The notes: generated from the letters alone by a model not told the origin. 30,493 nt of DNA from a virus (IMGVR_UViG_3300031622_000010:1-30493); one strand, 5' to 3'. Shown: positions 1 to 6,150, numbered from the stretch's first letter. Numbers and translations are program-made.

Positions 1-99
1 AACGTCGATGCCGACGCATTCAGAATACGAGCTAATAAGTGGCTCGAAACTAGGTTCCCTGCGGAACTCCTCCGCAGCGTGTACGCCTCTCCACGTTAA
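1..99 (+). CDS. C-terminal end of an upstream gene (partial)
   Basis: The first frame is open from the window edge to a TAA at 97-99 and encodes 32 residues (NVDADAFRIRANKWLETRFP..., ending YASPR). It lies 36 bases before the next gene on the same strand, so it is probably the end of the preceding replication-module gene. Too little is present to name a family. A 7-bp perfect inverted repeat (CTGCGGA at 59-65, TCCGCAG at 71-77) falls in its last codons but has no T run after it, so I do not call it a terminator. It could also be a chance open frame, since only about 100 bases are seen. Confidence 0.5.
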   Translation, partial: NVDADAFRIRANKWLETRFPAELLRSVYASPR

Positions 100-135
100 A
101 TGGGGCGCTAAATTCGGTAATCCAAGGAGATTTAA

Positions 136-729
136 ATGCCGTTAAATATAATACAAAGTGGGTCAGGCTCACCATTCATTCGGTTTTCGATTGAAGAAAA
201 TACTTGGTCAATATCAAGTGAAGGTGGGGATTTGCAGCCAGTAAATATGTCTGATCTACCCGTTGTCTTCGATGTTTCAAACGTCCAGATGGGTTGGTTG
301 AAGCTTGCTGGTGGACGCGATTGGGCGCCGTGGCCCAATAACGAACCTTCGCAGCTAGCTCGTCCATCAGATGCTCACTCCCAAGGTTTTAGCATAAAGC
401 TTTTTTCCAGCAAACTGTTCGGAGATGAACCAGTGCGTGAACTATGCACATCGCAGATCGGCATGATGGACTTCATTAAAAACTTGTATGATGAATGCGA
501 ACGTTCGCCAGAATTTAAAACAAAGGTTCCGGCTATAGTGCTTGGCGATGCCCCAAAAAGAAAACTTGGGCGCGGTTCAACAAGAACACCATCCTTCACA
601 ATAAAAGCGTGGGTAAAGCGCCCAACGGAATTGGCAGAAGAGGGTAGTCCTGTCCCTTCTTCGCCAGCAGCGGTTGGTGACTCCCAGCCAGCCGCGAAAT
701 CAGATGACGATATTTCCTTCGAAATCTGA
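136..729 (+). CDS. Hypothetical replication-module protein, possible ssDNA-binding protein
   Basis: A 197-aa protein with a strong ribosome site (AAGGAG, 8 bases before the ATG). I do not recognise a named family from the sequence. The N-terminal two thirds are mixed and probably beta-rich (for example FIRFSIEENTWSISSE). A basic stretch follows around residues 139-162 (KRKLGRG, FTIKAWVKRP). The last 35 residues are a low-complexity Pro/Ser/Ala linker ending SDDDISFEI. An OB-type body, a flexible linker and an acidic-aromatic tip is the usual build of single-stranded DNA-binding proteins, whose tip is typically DDDIPF, and the gene sits directly before the primase-helicase. The SSB-like role is inference from tail and context. 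It is followed at once by a strong terminator. Confidence 0.75.
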   Translation: MPLNIIQSGSGSPFIRFSIEENTWSISSEGGDLQPVNMSDLPVVFDVSNVQMGWLKLAGGRDWAPWPNNEPSQLARPSDAHSQGFSIKLFSSKLFGDEPVRELCTSQIGMMDFIKNLYDECERSPEFKTKVPAIVLGDAPKRKLGRGSTRTPSFTIKAWVKRPTELAEEGSPVPSSPAAVGDSQPAAKSDDDISFEI

Positions 730-736
730 TAACTTG

Positions 737-765
737 GGGCCGCGTAAAATGCGCGGCCCTCTTTT
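737..765 (+). terminator. Intrinsic terminator between SSB-like gene and primase
   Basis: A perfect 8-bp stem (GGGCCGCG at 737-744, CGCGGCCC at 752-759) with a 7-base loop is followed by TCTTTT at 760-765. This is a standard rho-independent terminator. It lies in the 51-base gap before the primase, so it would separate or attenuate transcription between the abundant SSB-like protein and the helicase. Confidence 0.8.
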
Positions 766-780
766 CCCAAGGGGTCGGCA

Positions 781-2919
781 ATGACAAAAACAAAAATAGA
801 ATGGGCAAATTATTGGTACGACCTCGGCTTTAGTGTTGTTCCAGTGCATTACAACCTTCCGAGCGGCGGTTGCAGCTGCCATCAGGGAATGGATTGCCCG
901 TCGCCTGGTAAGCACCCTGCCCCAAAAAGTTGGCAGAAATTTCAAAACAATCGTGCAGATAAAGAGACACTAGAATTTTGGTTTGGAGGCCGGTTTGCAG
1001 AATTTAACATGGGCGTTGTCACTGGCTCAATATCCGGCAACGTATTTGCCGTAGATGTGGACATAGGCGAAGGCAAAGAGGGTGAAGACAGTTTGCACGA
1101 TCTGCAAATGCAGAACGACGATCTCCCCGAAACTTTGGCTCAAGTCACCGGCAGCGGTGGCAAACATTACTTCTTTCGAGCCCCGAAAGACGAAAAAATT
1201 ATTACTGGCAAGAACACATTAGGTCCGGCGCTCGATACGCGCGGCGAAGGTGGATTTGTTGTTGTTGCTCCATCGAACCATAAGAGCGGTGGAAACTACC
1301 ATTTAAACGGCGCAGCCGACTTCGACATCGAAGCCTCACCGTCTTGGCTCACAGCAATGAGTTTGCAAGAAAACTTCCATTTTTCCGAAACATCCGCAAT
1401 GCAGCAGACCGCTACAAACAAGTGGGGTGATCTGGTTGATGGACGCGAGGGGTACATGGTTCAGCTTATCATGGGTACACTAAGGACTTGGTGGGCGGAA
1501 AAGGGCATACTTCCAACGATTGAAGAACTGATCGAAGACGCTTGGCCTGTGTATGATTTAAAAGCTTCTGCGCGCGGTTTAACTCTCGATGATGACAACC
1601 GTGGTCGCAAATTATTTGAACAACGCGCGCAATATCAGTTAAAGAGAGCGGAACGTGGTCAGCTTAGAATCATAAATGAGGTTCAAGGCGGCTCAGAATC
1701 ACCAGCAGAAGGGTTTGCTCCAAAAATCCCATCTGTAGCGGTGAGCGAAGGGGACAGTTTGCCGACCGCGCCCCTTCGCATTCTCGATTGGGGCGTTGAT
1801 CGGTACGCCGGAACAGCGCCAGAGCAAGAATGGCTCATAGAAAACGTACTGCCCAAGCGAATACCTGGACTAATTGCTGCAATAGGAGGGCTGGGTAAGT
1901 CGTTCATCTTGCTCGATCTATGCCTCAAGGTAGCTGGTGGAGATCAAGCACTGCATCAAGAGAGCGCGCTGGGCGGTAAAATCGTCCATAACGGCAAAGT
2001 CGTTTTTTTGGGGGCAGAAGACAGTGCCGACAGCATCCATAGACGCATAGAAAGCATTGCCGGTCCCAACCTGATGCAGCGCGCAGCCGGAAACCTGTTT
2101 GTAGTCCCTTTGCCCGATGCCGGCGGCCCTGTTCCACTGATCCAGAACGTCATGGGTCAATACGCAATCACGCCCCAATATTTAGAACTGCGTCGGCAGC
2201 TGCAAGAAATGGGTGACATTGCTTTGGTTGTGATAGATCCGCTGCAAGCATTTGCCCATGCAGACATCAACACTGATCCAGCAGCCGGACAGTTTTGGTG
2301 GACAGTGATGGCAGAGCTTTGCGTATCAGTGAATGCAAACGTCATTATCGCCCACCACATGCGAAAAGAAGGCACGTTTGCAATTAAAAAGTCCTCGCAA
2401 GCGCGGGAGGCGATACGCGGCACAACAGCTTTGGTTGACGGAGCGCGCTGGGTCTACAGCCTGTGGGCCATGCCAGAGCAAGACGAAATCATTATTGCGC
2501 AAAAAATGAGCTTCGAAAGTGGCGTGGGTAACTGCGTTATGGGTGGTGTCGTCAAGATCAACGACAAAGCAGACAAAGGAACGCGCACCTACGTTCGAGC
2601 CGAAGATGGACTTCTGATCGATAAAACTAGCGAAGTATCGCAAATACTGGACGCCTCTCTAAAGCTAACAAGAATGCAAACTGACGCCATATTCCACGAA
2701 ATCAACACGCGATGGCACAGCGAAGAGCCGTTTTCGATGGCCGTAAACACTGGCAGATCAATACAGAAATACATTTCAGCTGAATATGCCATGCCGAAAC
2801 ACGCAGCAAAATTCCATGTCGAAGCATGGGTCGAGCAGAAAATGCTGGAAAACGCAATTCACAACAAAGTCACGAAAGCAAAGGGCATCAAGGTTTTAAG
2901 AAATATGGGGGACAGCTGA
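781..2919 (+). CDS. Fused prim-pol primase and RepA-type hexameric helicase
   Basis: A 712-aa protein that should prime and unwind DNA at the phage fork. Residues 8-190 match the bifunctional prim-pol domain. They show the Cys/His-containing insert (CSCHQGMDCPSPGKHP, 31-46), the catalytic acidic motif in FAVDVDIGEG (89-98), a GSGGKHYF motif (124-131) and the TRGEGGFVVVAPSNH stretch (153-167). The second half is a RecA-fold ATPase of the RepA/AAA_25 type, with Walker A GGLGKS (369-374, Lys373) and Walker B LVVIDPL (Asp486), then a C-terminal tail after about residue 630. Fusions of this sort are common in phages and plasmids. The ribosome site is weak (AAGGGG). No DNA polymerase gene is present in the window, so one lies elsewhere or the host enzyme is used. 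Confidence 0.93.
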   Translation: MTKTKIEWANYWYDLGFSVVPVHYNLPSGGCSCHQGMDCPSPGKHPAPKSWQKFQNNRADKETLEFWFGGRFAEFNMGVVTGSISGNVFAVDVDIGEGKEGEDSLHDLQMQNDDLPETLAQVTGSGGKHYFFRAPKDEKIITGKNTLGPALDTRGEGGFVVVAPSNHKSGGNYHLNGAADFDIEASPSWLTAMSLQENFHFSETSAMQQTATNKWGDLVDGREGYMVQLIMGTLRTWWAEKGILPTIEELIEDAWPVYDLKASARGLTLDDDNRGRKLFEQRAQYQLKRAERGQLRIINEVQGGSESPAEGFAPKIPSVAVSEGDSLPTAPLRILDWGVDRYAGTAPEQEWLIENVLPKRIPGLIAAIGGLGKSFILLDLCLKVAGGDQALHQESALGGKIVHNGKVVFLGAEDSADSIHRRIESIAGPNLMQRAAGNLFVVPLPDAGGPVPLIQNVMGQYAITPQYLELRRQLQEMGDIALVVIDPLQAFAHADINTDPAAGQFWWTVMAELCVSVNANVIIAHHMRKEGTFAIKKSSQAREAIRGTTALVDGARWVYSLWAMPEQDEIIIAQKMSFESGVGNCVMGGVVKINDKADKGTRTYVRAEDGLLIDKTSEVSQILDASLKLTRMQTDAIFHEINTRWHSEEPFSMAVNTGRSIQKYISAEYAMPKHAAKFHVEAWVEQKMLENAIHNKVTKAKGIKVLRNMGDS

Positions 2920-3083
2920 TGAAACAAGATAATGCAAAACTGTACGTCACCGGAATAATTCGAGCAGCTAATATAATAAAGACGGACGCAAAGCAGAAAC
3001 ACGAAAATTACTCTCTCGCGCAACAAGCCGAAAACATCAAAGCGATGGCTGAAAATCTCAAGCGCTTGCTCGATGAAATGTAA
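2919..3083 (+). CDS. Small helical protein, unknown
   Basis: A 54-aa protein whose ATG overlaps the primase stop (TGATG at 2917-2921), implying translational coupling; GGGGGA lies just upstream. A longer in-frame start at 2826 exists inside the primase gene but has no ribosome site. The sequence is charged and mostly helical (KQKHENYSLAQQAENIKAMA, then LKRLLDEM), suggesting a short coiled coil. I do not recognise a family. Its place suggests an accessory replication factor, which is inference only. Confidence 0.65.
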   Translation: MKQDNAKLYVTGIIRAANIIKTDAKQKHENYSLAQQAENIKAMAENLKRLLDEM

Positions 3084-3279
3084 ATTGTGCGATGGAAGCG
3101 GAGAAGCTTATTACGAAAAGCCAGTGGTTGATTACCAGAACGGCGGCTTCTTGGACACTGTTCTGATGGAATGCGACGACTGCGGCGGATCAGGCGAAGT
3201 GGAAGACGAGGATGAAGATGACTACGGTGATTGGCTGTACGAACGGTGGAAGGATAAAAAGCATGAAGACGATGGATAG
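3073..3279 (+). CDS. Small DnaJ-type zinc-finger protein
   Basis: A 68-aa protein with two Cys-x-x-Cys-x-Gly-x-Gly motifs: CKLCDGSG near the N-terminus and CDDCGGSG at about residues 35-42. This is the signature of the DnaJ central zinc domain, reduced here to one zinc site (two knuckles). It is followed by a very acidic tail (EVEDEDEDDYGD). It overlaps the previous gene by 11 bases in another frame. Free-standing zinc knuckles like this are frequent small phage proteins with no settled function; protein binding or host-factor recruitment is possible. Confidence 0.75.
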   Translation: MKCKLCDGSGEAYYEKPVVDYQNGGFLDTVLMECDDCGGSGEVEDEDEDDYGDWLYERWKDKKHEDDG

Positions 3280-3463
3280 CCTTTCAAATTGCCCGAACTG
3301 CAATCACAAGCTCGTAACGTGGGACAGCAGACCGCACACCAATTACGGCTACGCAACTATCAAGCGCAAACGAAAATGCGTGTACTGCGATCACCGCGTT
3401 GTTACAGTCGAAATCCCCATCGAACTCGGCAACTCGATATTTACGGAGGATTATGATGAATAA
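3263..3463 (+). CDS. Lone NrdR-like zinc-ribbon protein
   Basis: A 66-aa protein. I chose the ATG at 3263 because AAGGA sits 9 bases upstream; an in-frame start at 3212 lies deep in the previous gene and lacks a site. It holds CPNC and CVYC knuckles separated by about 28 residues, with DSR after the first and RKRKC before the second, then HRVVTVEI. This order (CPxC..DSR..RKRxCxxC..RxxTxE) matches the N-terminal zinc ribbon of NrdR, the repressor of ribonucleotide reductase genes. The ATP-cone domain of NrdR is absent. Phage Ogr/Delta-type activators have a related layout, so a transcription role is plausible but unproven. Confidence 0.75.
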   Translation: MKTMDSLSNCPNCNHKLVTWDSRPHTNYGYATIKRKRKCVYCDHRVVTVEIPIELGNSIFTEDYDE

Positions 3464-3734
3464 GCTGTGCCAAAACTACGGAAATGGGCGCACTTCCCCC
3501 CCTAAAACTACGGAAGTGACGCGGGGTCGCTACCCCAAAACAACGGAAGTAAGCACTTTTGTTACGGAAGTAAGCTATTGTTTTACGGAAGTGACGCGGG
3601 GTCGCTACCCCAAAACAACGGAAGTAATTTACGGAAGTAAACCCCCATACCCCTTACACACTACTTCCGTAAAAACGGATTGTAGATGTGATGCTGTATG
3701 GGAACTGTGCGCGGGAGAAATGAAAAATGGCTAG
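3456..3734 (+). CDS. Possible 92-aa protein overlapping an iteron array
   Basis: A GGAGGA site at 3445-3450 precedes ATGATG at 3453-3458; the second ATG has better spacing and the frame overlaps the previous stop. The product is low-complexity, with TEVTRGRYPKTTEV present twice and further TEV units, because the frame runs through the DNA repeats listed separately. It ends with three cysteines and overlaps the next gene by 8 bases. The repeats occur in two frames and also inverted, so they look selected as DNA, not as protein. The reading frame could be a leader whose translation matters, or may not be a real gene. Confidence 0.35.
   Translation: MNKLCQNYGNGRTSPPKTTEVTRGRYPKTTEVSTFVTEVSYCFTEVTRGRYPKTTEVIYGSKPPYPLHTTSVKTDCRCDAVWELCAGEMKNG
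3509..3552. repeat. 44-bp direct repeat, copy A
   Basis: An exact 44-base unit that recurs at 3584-3627, giving a 75-bp period. Each copy starts and ends with an ACGGAAGT iteron and contains the inverted repeat GGGGT-CGCT-ACCCC (3523-3536 here), which can form a 5-bp GC-rich stem with a four-base loop in DNA or RNA. Confidence 0.9.
3584..3627. repeat. 44-bp direct repeat, copy B
   Basis: Exact second copy of the unit at 3509-3552, with its hairpin at 3598-3611. No base differs between copies, which suggests recent duplication or strong selection on the DNA. Confidence 0.9.
3628..3673. repeat. 12-bp perfect inverted repeat closing the iteron array
   Basis: TTTACGGAAGTA at 3628-3639 is the exact reverse complement of TACTTCCGTAAA at 3662-3673, with a 22-base, C-rich spacer between them. 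Each arm contains one iteron, so the pair may be both a protein site and a cruciform or RNA hairpin. Confidence 0.8.
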
Positions 3735-4335
3735 CTCAAGATATGCAAAGGTAAAACGTAAACCGAAACACAAAACAGCTGATGACAGTTGGACCGCGCC
3801 AGCGATGTTTAGTGACCACAGATTAGATACTTGCAACTCTGCAATTAATAGCGTCGATCAGGTCGCAAGAAAACTCGAACAGCTGTGGGGCATAGGAAGG
3901 CTGGAACGCCTCGCATCGCCAAAGCTAGCAGTACAGTTTGAACAAGCCAGACAAAACTTTAACGCAGCCGCCAACGGTGACGACAGTAACTACCTAGCCG
4001 ATAAAGCAGCCAACCTAATCACAGGATGGAAAGCGCTCGAACAGTCAGCGGTCAAAAATGGAAACAAACCAGATGATCCTAAAGTGTGGCACTTCATTGG
4101 TCCAGATGATCTGGGAAACAAAAAGTATGCCATCGTAGATCATTCCAGCGAAGTAAACGATACAATCTATAAAAGTGCGGATTGCGTCTACTCACTCGAT
4201 GAAGTGGCAAGAATTATAGCTGAATGGGAAAAAACGCACCTTGGTGACATGGCTGCAAAAGTCAAAGAGTTGTTCCCAAAATCTAAAATTACAAGAATTA
4301 AAGATGGAGACTTCATCGATGAAATACCCTTCTAA
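3727..4335 (+). CDS. Unknown protein with an SSB-like acidic C-terminal tip
   Basis: A 202-aa protein with GGGAGA before its ATG, overlapping the previous frame. The first 20 residues are basic (KVKRKPKHK). The middle is helical and charged, with WGIGRLERLASPKLAVQFEQ. A compact segment follows at about 121-170 (VWHFIGPDDLGNKKYAIV). The C-terminus ends GDFIDEIPF, close to the DDDIPF tip with which bacterial SSB recruits repair and replication proteins. I do not recognise a family for the body. Its place after the primase and iteron array supports a replication or recombination role. The tip is seen directly; the interaction is inference. Confidence 0.8.
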   Translation: MASSRYAKVKRKPKHKTADDSWTAPAMFSDHRLDTCNSAINSVDQVARKLEQLWGIGRLERLASPKLAVQFEQARQNFNAAANGDDSNYLADKAANLITGWKALEQSAVKNGNKPDDPKVWHFIGPDDLGNKKYAIVDHSSEVNDTIYKSADCVYSLDEVARIIAEWEKTHLGDMAAKVKELFPKSKITRIKDGDFIDEIPF

Positions 4336-4681
4336 CGATAAACCAAAGATGGAGACTGCAACTAGCATGACCCCCAGAAGAACGCTTCTCCTGGAAGCCG
4401 CAGAAATTGTCGAAAATGTTAGAAATTTGGAATATGGGGAACCATCAGAAAACATGACGCGCACGGCTGCCCTCATGTCTGCGTATTTCGGAACACGTAC
4501 TGGATCAAGCTTCTCCGCACATGACGTTGCAGTGTTCGGGATTATTCTAAAGCTTGGACGCATTGCAAACGATCCAACAAAACGTGACAATTGGTTAGAC
4601 GTTTGCGGGTATGCCTCGATCGGTTACGAGTGCATTGAAAAAGGCGGCACTTTCGCACCGCCTTCTAAAAGTCAGACCTAA
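4319..4681 (+). CDS. DUF6378-like phage protein
   Basis: A 120-aa protein. I chose the ATG at 4319, which has GGAG 11 bases upstream and overlaps the end of the previous gene; an upstream in-frame start at 4241 lacks a ribosome site. The pattern LLLEAAEIV...LEYGEPSENMTRTAALMSAYFG...SAHDVAVFGIILKLGRIAND....DNWLDVCGYASIGYE matches the phage family DUF6378, whose helical fold suggests a relation to MazG-like nucleotide pyrophosphatases. The activity is not established, and I would not assign catalysis. Its last codons contain the hairpin that terminates the opposing operon. Confidence 0.8.
   Translation: MKYPSNDKPKMETATSMTPRRTLLLEAAEIVENVRNLEYGEPSENMTRTAALMSAYFGTRTGSSFSAHDVAVFGIILKLGRIANDPTKRDNWLDVCGYASIGYECIEKGGTFAPPSKSQT
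4638..4662 (-). terminator. Terminator of the minus-strand operon, inside the converging gene
   Basis: Read on the minus strand, GGCGG...CCGCC arms (4643-4647 and 4658-4662) extend through two wobble pairs and one GC pair to a GAAA tetraloop, and TTTTT follows directly (4642-4638). This is a good rho-independent terminator for the operon ending at 4690. On the plus strand the same hairpin is followed by TTCTAAAA and would be weaker. It lies within the coding end of the DUF6378-like gene. Confidence 0.75.
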
Positions 4682-4689
4682 AGGCTATC

Positions 4690-4899
4690 TTATAAGCAAT
4701 CGTTTTCAGTCCACTGGGGTTCGCTGCCAGCTTCTATTTTTGCAACGCCCCAGATGGCTAGGTCGTCATTATCATCAATCATGCCTTGCACGATCTCCAT
4801 AACTGGCGCTTCGTCTTTGTGAATTGAATAATGATCTGTCGTGTTATCAACTACGCGAGGACCACCCTTGTAAACAGAATAAAATAAAACGTATGGCAT
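4690..4899 (-). CDS. Small acidic protein, unknown
   Basis: A 69-aa protein and the last gene of the minus operon. The ATG at 4899 has GGAGG 8 bases upstream and overlaps the preceding stop (TAATG). A longer in-frame reading to 4995 has no comparable site. The N-terminus is hydrophobic/aromatic (MPYVLFYSVYKGG), and the rest is acidic, with VMEIVQGMIDDNDDLAIWGVAKIEAG. No family recognised. The order and spacing suggest a cytosolic accessory protein. Confidence 0.7.
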   Translation of the reverse strand: MPYVLFYSVYKGGPRVVDNTTDHYSIHKDEAPVMEIVQGMIDDNDDLAIWGVAKIEAGSEPQWTENDCL

Positions 4900-5099
4900 T
4901 ATTGATCCTCCAGAACTAGCTTGATTTGAGCTTTGGCGCGCTCGATGTCTTTGCTTGAAACAAATCGCGCCACCCTCTCCGCTCGTTTTATCCACGCCTT
5001 TGACTTCATATCACATTCAGCAGTAATCGCATTTTTCAGCGCATCCGTTAACAAAATATATGCACCGCTTTTGAATTGTGTCTCTTGTGTAAAGTCCAT
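4899..5099 (-). CDS. Small basic-acidic helical protein, unknown
   Basis: A 66-aa protein starting at the ATG at 5099 (MDFTQETQF), where GGAGA is well spaced; the alternative at 5105 is too close to that site. It is rich in Lys, Arg, Asp and Glu and probably all helix (KNAITAECDMKSKAWIKRAE, then KDIERAKAQIKLVLED). Its stop overlaps the next start by one base. No family recognised. Confidence 0.7.
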   Translation of the reverse strand: MDFTQETQFKSGAYILLTDALKNAITAECDMKSKAWIKRAERVARFVSSKDIERAKAQIKLVLEDQ

Positions 5100-5101
5100 T
5101 A

Positions 5102-5542
5102 TCATTCTCCAAAATAGAAACGTGAGCAAAACCAATCGAGCGCTTTTGCAACTTTGTTATCATCAAAAATAGGCAAAGCTTTCCAAGGCAAAAACCAATC
5201 CTGATACTCAACTTTAATGGACTCAGCATCACCTTGCTCAGATATTTCACCAACAATTTGAACAGCTGGCCCACCAGTAGAAAGCAATATTCTGAACTCT
5301 TCTGGAATAGCGCCATCTTTGAAATCTGCCCAGCTGCCCCAACCGCTGCGTACTTCAATACTTAAAGGCATTTCGTCAATTTCGCGCTCTATTTGTTCGC
5401 AGTCCTCGCTCTCTTCGTAAAATTCTTTTTCAAGAAAACTGGTGTGAAGATCGATAATGTGGCTCAATCTAGATGTTGCGCTTAAATATCCGTTGCGCTC
5501 GTTTTCGGGCAATCCTTCCGGAGCTTCTTTTAGATCAAACAT
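5102..5542 (-). CDS. Acidic phage protein, unknown
   Basis: A 146-aa protein. I chose the ATG at 5542, 9 bases after GGAGG; a GTG start three codons earlier would abut the ribosome site with no spacing. The protein is strongly acidic (FYEESEDCEQIEREIDEMP). It has a conserved-looking core of GWGSWADFKDGAIPEEFRIL, GGPAVQIVGEI and VEYQDWFLPWKALP, ending in a helix and aromatic tail (ALDWFCSRFYFGE). I believe similar proteins occur in other phages without known function. The gap to the next gene is 2 bases. Confidence 0.75.
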   Translation of the reverse strand: MFDLKEAPEGLPENERNGYLSATSRLSHIIDLHTSFLEKEFYEESEDCEQIEREIDEMPLSIEVRSGWGSWADFKDGAIPEEFRILLSTGGPAVQIVGEISEQGDAESIKVEYQDWFLPWKALPIFDDNKVAKALDWFCSRFYFGE

Positions 5543-5543
5543 T

Positions 5544-5681
5544 TTATACACCCTCCATGATCGATGCGGCTACAAGGCCAAGATAACAAATTCCAAATAG
5601 CGAAATCACTCCAGCCAAATCACCCCAAAATTCAATTGGGCGTTTGCGATATTGCCTGATTACGTCTTTTAAAACTTCCAT
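5544..5681 (-). CDS. 45-aa single-span membrane protein
   Basis: A tiny gene with GGAG 8 bases before its ATG, which overlaps the preceding stop (TAATG). The product MEVLKDVIRQYRKRPIEFWG has a short basic N-terminal part followed by one hydrophobic segment at about residues 22-42 (AGVISLFGICYLGLVAASIM), so it should be an inner-membrane protein with its basic N-terminus in the cytoplasm. It is not next to the lysis cassette, so a host-takeover or exclusion role is more likely than a holin role; this is a guess. Confidence 0.65.
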   Translation of the reverse strand: MEVLKDVIRQYRKRPIEFWGDLAGVISLFGICYLGLVAASIMEGV

Positions 5682-5794
5682 TAATATTGCTCCATTTTAT
5701 GACCTGACAAGGCATCCTCATCAGCGAAGCGTTGCCGCGCTTCGGACGGGCATCTCTGCCCGTTTCGGTTATTGTAGGTCACTGGTTTCGACAT
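5681..5794 (-). CDS. 37-aa micro-protein, unknown
   Basis: A 37-aa reading frame fitted between its neighbours by one-base overlaps at both ends (TAATG at 5796-5792 and at 5683-5679). The product is polar and basic (MSKPVTYNNRNGQRCPSEAR). No strong ribosome site is visible, so it would depend on translational coupling to the preceding gene. The exact fit is the main evidence. It could instead be a spacer that keeps ribosomes moving to the next gene. Confidence 0.5.
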   Translation of the reverse strand: MSKPVTYNNRNGQRCPSEARQRFADEDALSGHKMEQY

Positions 5795-6150
5795 TATTGC
5801 CAATCGCCCTCAATATAGAGCCTCTGGTTGTTTTCCTTGTAGCTCGAAGCGTGGTAAGCTTTTGCGACATAATGAGTGGCGTTTATGCCTTCGTCGTCCG
5901 TGAACATCTCATCAAGATATTTTGCGTTTATATCTATGATTGGACGCGCAGCGCTCCCCGAAATCTTGCGCTTGCCGTTCTCTTTGAAATCAAGGCGCAG
6001 CCCATATTCTGAAATGAAAACAATATTGAAACGCATCCCAGCTGAAAGGCCAGCACGCAAAAGAAACTTGCCTTCCATCCAGATACGAAAATTGCCACGG
6101 TGTCGCCCAAGCTTAAAAGTCTTTTTGGTTCTTATCGATAAACGGCTCAT
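5794..6150 (-). CDS. SymE-like small protein next to the methyltransferase
   Basis: A 118-aa protein starting at the ATG at 6150, with AGGAGGG well placed and a four-base ATGA overlap with the methyltransferase stop. The segment FRIWMEGKFLLRAGLSAGMRFNIVF resembles the swapped-hairpin (SymE/AbrB) pattern of W-[LE]-x-G-x-x-[LF]-x-x-A-G-[FL]-x-x-G. It is followed by GLRLDF, RKISGS and PIIDIN. From memory, similar sequences occur fused to or beside phage cytosine methyltransferases, which would make this a DNA-recognition partner. The pattern is seen; the partnership is inference. A stand-alone SymE-type toxin is the alternative. Confidence 0.7.
   Translation of the reverse strand: MSRLSIRTKKTFKLGRHRGNFRIWMEGKFLLRAGLSAGMRFNIVFISEYGLRLDFKENGKRKISGSAARPIIDINAKYLDEMFTDDEGINATHYVAKAYHASSYKENNQRLYIEGDWQ

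Larger units (their letters stand above)
3478..3673. repeat. Iteron-like array of ACGGAAGT, candidate origin or regulator site
   Basis: ACGGAAGT occurs at 3510, 3543, 3564, 3585, 3618 and 3631, with a one-base variant (ACGGAAAT) at 3478 and an inverted copy at 3663-3670. Steps between successive units are 32, 33, 21, 21, 33, 13 and 32 bp, so nearly all are close to two or three helical turns and the units would face one side of the DNA. I found no exact copy elsewhere in the window. Helically phased iterons just after a primase-helicase gene are typical of a replication origin bound by an initiator, but a transcription-factor array is equally compatible. Confidence 0.75.

Noticed and set aside
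59-77. Hairpin CTGCGGA/TCCGCAG as terminator
   Set aside because: No T run follows, and it lies within coding sequence of the partial gene.
3478-3673. CRISPR array
   Set aside because: Units are 8-44 bases at uneven spacing, one is inverted, and there are no equal-length unique spacers or cas genes.
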